A model generated the notes under the pieces. It had not been told where the DNA came from and did not search any database. It saw only the letters and a list, made by a program, of their open reading frames with translations. DNA of 64,000 nt. It comes from Wuchereria bancrofti (taxonomy: Eukaryota > Nematoda > Chromadorea > Rhabditida > Onchocercidae). The DNA lies in assembly GCA_005281725.1 (NCBI GenBank), contig SSBO01000007.1:6247415-6311414 (forward strand), written 5' to 3'. A program made the position numbers and the translations under genes. Shown here one piece after another: positions 27,601-38,300 of the stretch (positions are counted from its first letter, which is position 1; each line of letters begins with the position of its first letter).

Positions 27601-30600
27601 AATGGAATTTAAATAATGAAATAATTTTGGAAACGAACATAAAATGGAACTCAAATAATGAAATAACTGTAGAAAGGTCAAAAATGGAATAAAAATAGCG
27701 AAGTAATTTTGGAAGAAACAACAAATGGAACTTGAATAATTCAAATAATTTTAGAAATATTAAAAAAATGGAATAAAAAAAAGCGAAATAATTTTAGAAA
27801 AATCAAAAAAAGAAAAATCGAATAAAATGGAATAATTTTGCTAATTTTTTTTTCTTTTTAGGTATGTTAATTATATATAAGATTTACATAATTCTATCTG
27901 TATATTTAAAAAAAAGAAAGAAAAAATAATTTTGTGACTTTCAAAAAATGCAAAATTATAAAAACAAAAATAAAAAATTCTGTAACAAAAGGAAGAAAGA
28001 AATTAATCGAATGTGCTATTATTATTATTATTAGGTATAATTTTATGGAAATCAAAAAATAAAAAATAAAATAAAAATTATTTGGGCAATTGAAGTCATT
28101 AAAGTGTAAAGAAGTGAAAAAATATTAAATTCAAAAAATTTTTAAAGGTTTTATAGCAAATTTTATTTAAGTGCAAAAAATACTCGCCAAAAAAATTTCT
28201 TTTAAATATAATCAAACATTTTGCTTCCTTCATTTCTAAAATTATTAGTTATTGCCTCTTTTTTTGTTTGAATTTTGCAAGTTTATTTCAGCATTTTAAG
28301 GTTTGTCAAATTTTTAATTTAATTTAAATCAAACAAAATCATTTTGATAGTTTGTTGATAAATTTGCCTTATTTTCTATAATTTCATCAACTTACTTCAT
28401 TACTACTACTTACTTTATCCTACAATTTTACTAGATTATTATTTCATTTTACTCTTGATATTAATATTATTAATACCAAGAATATTAATGTTAATAATAC
28501 CAGTCATAAAAATAATATTTAATTATAATAATTAGTAATTCAATAACAACAACGATAATAATAATTAAAAGTAATTCAATGATAACAATAATATTAATAG
28601 TAGTGATAATAATGATAATGATAGTACTAATAAAATGATAATAATTACAATAATAATAAGAATATTAATATTAATAATAATATTCAAATATAATAATTAG
28701 TAATTCAATAACGACAATGATAACAATAATTAAAAATAATTCAATGATAACAATAATATTAATAATAGTGATAACAATGACAATCATAGTACTAATAAAA
28801 TGATGATAATTACAATAATAATAATATTAATATTAATAATACCAGTCATAATAATAATATTAATAATAATAAAAATGGTAATGACATTCATATTAATAAT
28901 AACAGTAATAATAATAGTAATAATAATAACAGTAATAACAATAATAATAATAATAAATAAATTTCATTTTTCTTTTTCAATCTTACATTTAGACAAATAA
29001 ATATTAAATTATGTTAATAATAAGAAATGAAATTGTAGATTGGTGGAAATAATCAATCCAAGCGTGTATTCTGGATTGATGGCGGTATTCACGCACGTGA
29101 ATGGGCTGCGCCACATACAGCCTTATATTTCATTCATCAGTTAACATCAAAATATGGATATGATAAACAAATTACAAAATATGTTGATGAATTAACTTGG
29201 GTTATTATACCATGCTTAAATCCTGATGGATATGAATTTACACGTTCGTCAACTAATCCAAATGTTAGCTAATTTAAAAAAAAATGATTTATGACTTATT
29301 AATTATTTATTAATTCAATTATTAATTGCAAAAAAAAAATGAATTTTTAATTTAATTCAATTCTTTATTATTTCTATTAATTTTTTAATAATGTAAAAAG
29401 TGTAAGTGATTAAAAGGAAAAAAGTCAAAAAGAGGCAAATGTAATGTTATCATTTTATATCAAATAATTTAACATCTAATATAAATATATTTTATATAAA
29501 ATTTAATTACATTAAATACGTTTAATCCATTTTGAATATTGTATGTCCTATTTTCTTACTTCAAATATGATAACAAGTTAAATAATAGGAAAAAAAAACA
29601 ACAATTCAGAAAAAAGAACAGTTTTAAATTTTGAAACATTAAAATTTATGAGAATTTTATTTTTCAAAAACAAAAAAAAAACATTTTTAAAATTTATTGT
29701 TTCAGGTTCGATTATGGCGTAAAAATCGTTCTCCATTTGTCTGTGAGAAAGATCAATGGGGACGTAATCGCTGTTGTCGTGGTGTTGATTTAAATCGAAA
29801 TTTTGATTTTCATTTCAAAGGTATTAACAATATTTATAGATTATAAATTTTTGTTTTAATGAGTTTTTCCTTTTTTGAAATTTAAAAATTTTAATAAAAC
29901 TTAAAAATGTTACGCCAATTTTTTTTTCCCTTTCTTTGATTTAATTAATGTATCTTATGTTTTATGTTCTCATTAAAAAAAAAAAGGGAAAGAAAAACAT
30001 ATTACGTAAACATATCATTTCACTGATGAAACTATGAAATATTTGTAATTGTTAAATTTAGTAATTGTAAAATTTTAATTTTACAATTTTATAAATTTTA
30101 GAAAGCGGTTCAAGTGATGATCCATGCGCTGAAATTTATCAAGGCAAAGCACCGTTTAGTGAACCAGAAACACGGTTTGTTTATTATTTTATCATTTCAT
30201 TCGTTTATATTATCGCTAAATTATTTTTAACTTCCTTTTAGAAATTAAAAATTTAATTTTAAAACATGTTTAGTAATATTTAAAAATTGTTTTTTCCTCT
30301 TTTTTTTTTTGATTTTACACCATATCAAATACCTTAAATTACAAAAAGTAAAAATGAGAATGTAAAATGTTAATATATCAAAAAATCCAAATATCATATC
30401 AAATTAGCCATAGAAATTATTATTTGTGATAAATGATCAATGATCTGTGATAAACCATCAAAAAATCAAAAGAAAAAGTTTAAAGAATCAAAAGAAAAAA
30501 AAAATCACTTTTTTCGTAATTTTAATTTTACCTTTATATATATGCTTTATTTACCTATTCCTCTTCCATATATTTACATTTTGCACATATGTGATTTAAA

Positions 30601-33600
30601 ATTTCTTGCTACACCTTATCTTATCATTATCTTATCATTATCACCTTGACAATTGCATTCTAACCTATCATTTATTAATCAATTTTGTTCGAATTTCATT
30701 TATTTCATTTATTAATTTCATTATTTATATTCATCTATTAGAAATAGAATAATTATAATACCTTTATATACATATTTTACTTACCTATTCCTCTTCCATA
30801 TATTTATATTTTTGCTGCTACTTTTTTCTGTTCGAATTATTTATTTGTCTATTAAAAAAAGATAATTTCATTTTATTTTATCATTTTTTGTTCGAATTTC
30901 ATTTATTTCACTTATTACATTTATTTATTAATTTCATTATTTATATTCGTCTAATTAAAAATAGATTAATTAGTAATTAATTTTTCTTTTTTAAATATTA
31001 TTTTTGTTTTTTTGTTTATTTTTTGAGAGCGGTACGTGATGCAATAATGTCAAATCGTTATCGTGGTCGTATCGATGCATTTATAACATTGCATACTTAT
31101 TCACAACTTTGGATTCATCCATATGGTCATCGTAAGGATACATATCCTGGTGATATACAAGATTTAGTTAGCATTTATTATAATTTTAAAATTTTATTTT
31201 TAAATAAGATTAATTAATAGTAACAAATATATTTTTTTCCAATAAAGCAAAATTATTATTTTATTTTTATTCCTTTTTTCTTGCCCAAATTAATCAGCAA
31301 TATAAGTATGTGTAGTTGTTGAACTTTTATTGGAATAAACAAAAACATAAACAAATTAATTGTATTTTTAAATAAGATTAATTAACAGTAACAAATATAT
31401 TTTTTCAATAGAATAAAATATTATTTCATTTTTATTTCTTTTTTTTTCTTGTTCAAATTAATCAACAATATAAGTATGTATAGTTATTGAATTTTTCTTG
31501 GAATAAACAAAAACATAAACAAATGAATTGTATTTTGAATAAGATTAATTAATACTAACAAATATATTTTTCCAATAAAATAAAATTATTTCATTTCTAT
31601 TTCTTTTCTTCTTTTCTTTTTTTCTTGTTACAGTTGACAAAATTTTTATTCTAATTTTCAAAAAACTTTCATTTAATAATACTAACAATATATGTATATA
31701 GTTGATAATAGTTTCATTCCAATTTGAAAAACTTATTAAATTTATTAAAAAAAAGTTTGCATCATACAAATGAATTTAATTACAGGTATTATTAATTATT
31801 TTGAAACAAATTAAAATGTTGAAGTATTAAATTATTATTAATTTTTGTTTAATTAATTGTTATTATTGAAGTATAAAGTTGGTAAGAATGCAACAGATGC
31901 ACTTAGCAAACTTTATGGTACAAAATATATTGTTGGAAGTGGAGCTGATACATTATGTTAGCTTATTTTTTTTTTCTTTCAAATAATAAACAAACAAATA
32001 TTTCCATTAAAAAAAAAAAAGAAAATTTATTAAATTCTATTTAATTTTTGAAATTATCTAATTTTACAAATTCATTATTATAATTTTAAGTCTTTCAAAT
32101 AATAAACAAACAAATATTTCCACTAAAAAAAAAGGAAATTTATTAAATTCTTTTTAATTTTTGAAATTATTTAATTTTACAAATTTGTTATTATAATTTT
32201 AAGTCTTTTTTGCCCAATTTTTCATTTTTAACTTTCTTTTACTTCAAAATAAATTAATTATGAAATATTTTATTTGTCGAATAGATAAATTTATGATTAG
32301 ATCCAGCATCTGGTGGCTCCGAAGATTGGGCAAAACAAACAGCAGGCATAAAATATGTTTACTTATTGGAATTACGACCCGATGAAAAAAGTATGCTTTG
32401 TTGTTTTTTAAATTTTACAATTAATGTTAACATAAACTTTCTAATTAGAAATATCTAATGAATTTAATTACAGGTATTATTAATTATTTTAATTTTCAAT
32501 TAGAAATATCTAGATAATCATTATTAAATAATATTGTTATTACTTAATGATTAATTACTCATTTATTAATATTAATCTAAAAAAATGAAAGAAAAAATAA
32601 GAAACATGAGCAATAATTAATGAAATTAATTTATAAACACAATATTTTTAAACAATAGATTATCACTAAATTAATACTGGAAAACAAATATGAGCAATAA
32701 TTAATGAAATTAATTTATAAATAAATATTTCTGGATAATAGATTATCACTAAATTAATACTGGAAAACAAATATGAGCAATAATTAATGAAATTAATTTA
32801 TAAATGCAATATTTCTAGATATTAAATTATCATTAATTAACAATAAATCTAAACTATTATTAATTAAACTACTAATTACTAGTTTCTAAAGCCTTTTTTT
32901 CTTAACATTGATAAAGATTTAAATTTCAAGATTGGGATGGATTTATTCTTGATGAACGACAATTAATACCAACAGCAACTGAAACATGGGCTGGTATACG
33001 GGTAGTTGCTGATGCGGTAATCGAAAGAGCAAATCGTAAAATTACCAGAATTAATGGTACTAAAAGTTTCTAAAATTTCAACTTATTATTATGCTAGAAA
33101 TGAATGATTGAAATGATTGAAATTATCGTATTGTTTTATATGTAAAATATATATATAATACATATAATGTTTGATATGTATGATAATACATTTATTATTT
33201 TTTAAAATTTAAAAATTTTTAGATAAAAAGAACCGAAAATTTTGTTTTGCAATTGTTTCATTTCTTTTTATTCAGAATAAAAAAATAATATGCATTTTAT
33301 ATGTAAAATATATAATATTTATAACATTTGATATGTATGATACATTTATTATTTTAAATTTTAGATTAAAAAAAAATTTTTTTTTTTTTATTTTTTCAAT
33401 TATATCATTTCTTTTTAATGAAGAATAAACAATCATATGCAGGGAAGAAAAGAAAAAAGAAAAAAAAAACAAAGTCTTGCATACAAGGAAATAAAATTTT
33501 TTAAAAAGAAGAGGAAATCTTGCATGTAAAATAATTTTTTTTTAAAAAAAAAAGAGAAAGAAGAGAGGAAGAAAAAAAAGAAAGCATTGAAAATTAGATT

Positions 33601-34857
33601 TAATTATTTCATAACGAAACATATCAATTCTTTTCAATAAGAAAAAAAAAATTAAAGAATAAAAGATAAAAATAAAGAAATTGTCAATACTTTTTACTCG
33701 GAATCCAAACATTAAATCAAATGGAATTTGCTTTAAAAATTCATCAATTATTGCTAATCGATGAATTTTGAAATTCTTTTTTAGAACATTCTCGTTATTC
33801 ATCGTTTTTCATTTATTCATTATATCTAAGAAAAAACAAAAAATAAAAAAAAAGAAAATTAAACTGAAAAGAAATATGAAAAAAGAAAAAATAAGGGCCC
33901 TCTATAATATTAACATACCATAACAATGTATATTATTTTATTTCATGGATTAATTGCATTTCATTTCGAATTATTATTTCATCCTTTTGATGTTGAAATT
34001 ATTTACACTGTGCTATACTTACTAACATTTTATCAATGAAAAAGATACATAAATTGATTTCAAATAACATACACAATATCATCTAATACTTAATTATGTA
34101 TTACTTATTTTTATTATTATTATTGTTATATTATTATTATCATTATTGTTATTATCATTATGCTATCATTATCATTATTATTACTGTTTGTCATTATTAT
34201 TTACTATTATTATTGTTATTATTGCTACTTATTATTAAATACCATTATTATTACTGTTTATTATTATCATTATTATTTACTATTATTATCGTCACCAATA
34301 TAATATGTATGCGTCATGTTTGTGCTCGAAGTCATTCTGAAAGAGGAAGAAAAAAAAAAGATAAAAGAAGAAAGGGATACTCTGAAGTGATATAACTGAT
34401 TAACTCTAACATTTAACTTTTTAAGAAATGAAAGGAAAAAAAAAAAGAGTAAAAATGAACTGTTCAACAGAAAATTCTTTTTCCCATTTTCTTATTTTTA
34501 TGATTTAATTTCAATGCTAATTGCTACAGCCTAATTTTCTCTCATGTTCCTTTTCCTCATTTCTTTCTCTTTCAAATTTTTTTAACACTAATATTTAGTA
34601 AAACCTTTGCTTTTTTTCGTCCTTTTTTAACATTTCATTAAAAAATTTTCCAAATTCTGTTAGAAAAAAAATTTTTTTTCTCCTTTTTTTTTTTAGACAC
34701 TATCAAGCAGGAATATCGTTTTGGTAATGGTAGTGCCGGTTCATGTTACGATTTACGTCATGCATGTAAACGATGGGTTCAGGAAAAAGAATCAATTTGT
34801 AAAACGGTACCAATTTTCATGCGAGAACAATGCGCCTATTCATGTGGTCATTGTTAA
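21656..34857 (+). CDS. Secreted M14A zinc carboxypeptidase with C-terminal ShK domain (copy 2)
   Basis: Tandem paralogue of the 9073 gene. Exons: 21656-21958, 24232-24368, 26004-26244, 29039-29263, 29706-29820, 30102-30174, 31028-31166, 31872-31956, 32301-32390, 32931-33056, 34697-34857 (564 residues). Order: Gln-rich N-terminus, signal segment (about 14-34, ending ITITIAD), Asn/Asp-rich spacer (about 34-68), propeptide with YSVLRLRT and VNFWKIA motifs (about 72-150), then the peptidase. Zinc ligands are H245/E248 (HARE) and H387. Also present are R310 (WRKNRS), N332/R333, Y440, the 255-equivalent E447, and catalytic E463 (LELRPDE). The zinc histidine is followed by Thr (HTYSQLWIHP), not the usual Ser. 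The C-terminal ShK domain (528-564) has six Cys and ends the protein at CGHC. Three acceptors are not CAG/TAG (GAG before 31028, AAG before 31872 and 32931), yet the joined frames match copy 1 closely. It is probably an active secreted zymogen; its physiological substrate is unknown. Confidence 0.92.
27420..27840. repeat. Tandem array of ~125-bp units in intron 3 of copy 2
   Basis: The phrase GAAACGATCATAAAATGGAA and its relatives recur near 27505, 27630 and 27754, a period of about 124-125 bp. Each unit is itself built of about three ~40-bp sub-units sharing AAATGGAAT and GAAATAATTTTAGAA. About 3.4 diverged copies are present. Confidence 0.75.
28445..28965. repeat. AATAAT-rich tract with internal ~165-bp duplication, intron 3 of copy 2
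   Basis: Low-complexity AAT/GAT/ACA triplets contain a larger duplication: AATAATTAGTAATTCAATAAC occurs near 28528 and again near 28693, followed in both by matching sequence up to ATAGTACTAATAAAATGAT. The block ends about 75 bp before the exon carrying the HARE zinc motif. Confidence 0.75.
31198..31640. repeat. ~168-bp tandem repeat, about 2.6 copies, intron 7 of copy 2
   Basis: Successive units begin at AATAAGATTAATTAA near 31203, 31371 and 31539. Each runs through AGTAACAAATATATTTTT, a pyrimidine tract, and a GGAATAAACAAAAACATAAAC end. The array starts about 30 bp after the donor of the exon ending in QDL. Confidence 0.85.
31975..32210. repeat. ~116-bp tandem duplication, intron 8 of copy 2
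   Basis: Two copies start with TCTTTCAAATAATAAACAAA at about 31975 and 32091, and a third copy is cut off after TTTTAAGTCTTT at about 32207. Differences are few, so the duplication is fairly recent. Confidence 0.85.
32606..32845. repeat. ~83-bp tandem repeat, about 3 copies, intron 9 of copy 2
   Basis: ATGAGCAATAATTAATGAAA occurs at about 32606, 32690 and 32773. Each is followed by TTAATTTATAAA and a stretch related to AATAGATTATCACTAAATTA; the third copy degrades. Confidence 0.85.
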
Positions 34858-34859
34858 TA

Positions 34860-34865
34860 AATAAA
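34860..34865 (+). terminator. Candidate poly(A) signal of copy 2
   Basis: AATAAA lies three bases past the TAA stop of copy 2, and another lies near 34884. Either would give a very short 3' UTR. Confidence 0.45.
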
Positions 34866-35075
34866 ACTGGAAATAAGCTTAATTAATAAACTCTTTTAAA
34901 ATATGAAAATAAACAATTTTGCTTTTGATATAATTACTATTAATTCTAATATTATATAAGAAAATTATTACAGACAATAATAGATTATCAGACAATTAAA
35001 ATGAAATAGTTTCATACAATAGCTCCTTTTTTTTATATACCTTAAATTAGGTAATATTCTTGTACAGGTAATATT

Positions 35076-35128
35076 CGCTATTTATGTGGCTATTTGCTAA
35101 ACTAAGCTTAATTAATAAGCTTAGTTCA
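35076..35128 (+). pseudogene. Possible degraded copy of the 3' end of carboxypeptidase copy 2
   Basis: The sequence around 35078-35100 (ATTCGCTATTTATGTGGC then TATTTGCTAA) resembles the last codons of copy 2 (ATGCGCCTATTCATGTGG then TCATTGTTAA, about 34829-34856). Both are followed by a TAAGCTTAATTAATAA motif (34875-34890 and 35103-35118). It may be a decayed partial duplication of the terminal exon plus 3' flank. The match is short, and most cysteine codons are lost. Confidence 0.35.
35101..35125. repeat. Perfect 10-bp inverted repeat between convergent genes
   Basis: ACTAAGCTTA, loop ATTAA and TAAGCTTAGT form an exact hairpin. It lies in the roughly 500-bp gap between two convergent stop codons. 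Confidence 0.85.
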
Positions 35129-35173
35129 AGTAGTCACAGATTTATCAAATAGACCTAATTTCATAATTACATT

Positions 35174-35179
35174 TTTATT
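35174..35179 (-). terminator. Candidate poly(A) signal of VPS51
   Basis: TTTATT on the plus strand reads AATAAA on the minus strand, about 177 bases past the VPS51 stop. This is a normal 3' UTR distance. Confidence 0.4.
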
Positions 35180-35355
35180 GCACAAAATTGCGGTACATTA
35201 AACCAGCATTATACAATATATTCAAACCTTTCAATAAGAAAAAATAAAAGTCATTTGAAGAGTATCTGAATAAAGCAATTATATTAAGCAATTTTCGAAC
35301 TTTGCCTCCATCGATCAAATTTTTTGAATTTTTCCTTCATCGATCAGATCAAACA

Positions 35356-38300
35356 TTAATGATCACATAAGGCTTTAACAGTAGTAGGTTCCATCAATTT
35401 TGGATCTACAGAACGATGTACAGCCGATGAAATAATTTCATCGATCAGCGAAAGCGCAATTTGTTCATCTGATAAATAGCGCCATAAATTCTGCCGTAAA
35501 AAGCAACAATCCACCTGCCAATTATCCATATTTTAATTTCATGTGCAATATGATCAGATGTGTCAAATTCAAAAATATTTTTTTGTGACCATGCAAACAT
35601 CAAAATACATACTAATTTGTTATTTAAAAGAAATAAAATTTTTTATAAAATTCAAAAAAAAAAAAACCTGAATTTGTTGTAAACCAAATGCGGAAAATGT
35701 TTGTAGCCGAACACATTCAAGGAAACATTTCAAAGCAACATTAATAATGGCAGTCAAGATTGATATCCGATTGAACTGCAAATTGAAAGTATTAAAAAAC
35801 AGTTAATAAACCATATGAAAATTCTCTAAATATGCGAAATTAAAAATTTTTTACTGATAATACACAATAATGTAGAGTAACTAGATACTTTAGGAATTAA
35901 TGTATTAAAGAAAAGTGTATAAAATTAGTGTATAAAAATTAGTGTGTAAAAAAAAAATTACTTAGGAATCGAATACTTTTGTTGGCTTTCAGATTAATAC
36001 GATTGATGATAAATATTTTTATTAAAATTCTTTATGTTTCATTTTAAAAGTTAACTTTCTGCTAACTATCTTTCCTTATTTTTGTCTTATTTTATTCATT
36101 TTACATATGCATAATTATCCTAATTTTTATAAAATTTAGGACAACAAAAATTGTATTATCAAAAAATAAACACACACTTCTACATTTGTACAAAAATCTA
36201 TCCTTTCGGACCATAATTTATCCAATGTTGAGCTGATTGAACATGTATCCAATGTTTGCCTTGAATGTGATCGAGATGAACTACTTTCTAACAATCGTTC
36301 TTTCCGAGTACCTTCATCCATCTGAGAGAAAATTTTGAAAATTTATTGAAATTATTAGAGTTAATTCAATAATTACTTGAAATTATTAGAAATTAATTCA
36401 GTGACCGCATATTAAACACGACAATATGTTAGCCAACAGAATTTTTAATCAATTATTTAATTCAATCGATATCTATTTATGCTTCTAGCAAAAACAAAAT
36501 CTTTTTTTCTTTTCAAAATCATTTTAATGGAATTTGAAGAAAAAAACAAAAAGAAACTAAAACATAACAAATAGAAAAAAATTTTTTGGAACCGAAAACA
36601 AGCACTCATTACACTCTTATTTGTTGATTAAAAATTTTAAAGTTAACACTACAATAATATCCCTTATCTCGTCTTACAACAATAACCGTATCCGTAAAAA
36701 TAGCACTATTGCATTCCGGATAAGTCATTTATCAATATTGCTCGATTACATTCACAGCATTCCACATTATTCTTTGGACTAATAAAGATTTAGCAAAATG
36801 ATTACGTCATATTTCAGCATTATCATCGATTGTTTGATAATTCCTTACAGTATAATTAAATGCTTATATGAGCGTTTTATAAAATACTTACGAAAACTTT
36901 AGCAGCTGAATCAATGGAAGCTAAATTATTGATAAAATATTTTACAGCTGATCGAACTGCTCTTGGTTCAGTACAGTGTATCCAATCTTGAGATTCAATA
37001 CTACGTATTAAAACCTTAAAAAACAGATTTTAAAGGATGTAGAACCATTAAAAAAATGAATTCTAATCTTTCAATATAGGAAAAAAAATAGAGAAAGATA
37101 AAACTTATAAATACATTGTCAGTAATTTAACGCATGTAAATGCCGTAAAATGAATATGTATACTTCGACTGGTAAAATCCTTTTCTCCAACAATGCTCAC
37201 TTAAGTTTAAAATTATAAATATTAGATTTGATGGATATAAGTAAGCATCATCAAGGAAAGTGCTGCTTAATTTACAGAATGAAATTCAACTAAATGTAAA
37301 CAGAAGAATAATTTCTAGAAAACAGAATTCAAAAAAAAAAAATTAAATTTTAGAAGAATGACTCGCTAGATCAGGAGATATTCCCCTAAAAAAGGAACAT
37401 AGGTAGTTTAATACGCTTTCATATTTCTTCAGTGTCTCATGCCTAACGCAGCATATAAAATTTTTTAATTCTTAACATACCTCAGAAGTATTAATTCCTT
37501 GAAAGTACACATAGTATTTCAGAAGTTCATAAGCAGCTGTACGTAAGCGAACCCTAACATTCTCAGCCGAACTTAATCGAGAATTTTTTCCTCTTTCTCG
37601 TTCTGTTACCAATCTAAAAATAAGTTTCTTTTCATTTCTCAATTATTCTTATTAAACAAAAAAAAAACTGCATTAATTAAAGTATTAATTAAAAGAGATA
37701 AGCCCAATAGCTAACGTTGAAAAAAAACTTTTTTTAGAAGTTCAATATCTAAGAAATAGTTTAGTAATAGCAGATTAAGATGAAAAGCTATTTTATTTTG
37801 CATTCCAATCTAACTACGAGAAAATATATCAGACTGATAGTATGACAAATGAACCATTACTAGGGTTGATATTAGTACGAAATACATGCAAATTTTTAAA
37901 TAAGGACATTATAAACTATAAGTCAATGTGACGAATTTCAATGCTGTTTTAATTGGGGAGAAAAGCAAGGGAAAGAAGACTCGGGAAGGAAATTAAGTAA
38001 AAATCAAAATATGAAATTTAGGGAACCTGAATTGCTCTTGGCATAAATTCATCATATCAATCACCGAATGATTTTCGATATTGGTGAAAAATTGTGCTAA
38101 AACGTAATAAACAACGGGTAATGATGGTATCGCTTGATTCATAGCATCACAGAATTTCAGACCTAATTGAGCAATTTCATCGAAAGATTTTACAACCAAT
38201 AATTCGTGAACATCAATACCAAAAAGGAGTGAAAATCGATCTGAAAATACAAATAAAAATTACGAAAAATTCAAAGAACTTGAAATATTCCTAACAATGA

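Noticed and set aside
34096..34395. 99-residue Tyr/Leu/Ile-rich open frame
   Set aside because: It is a translation of an ATT/ATC triplet region in the last intron of copy 2.
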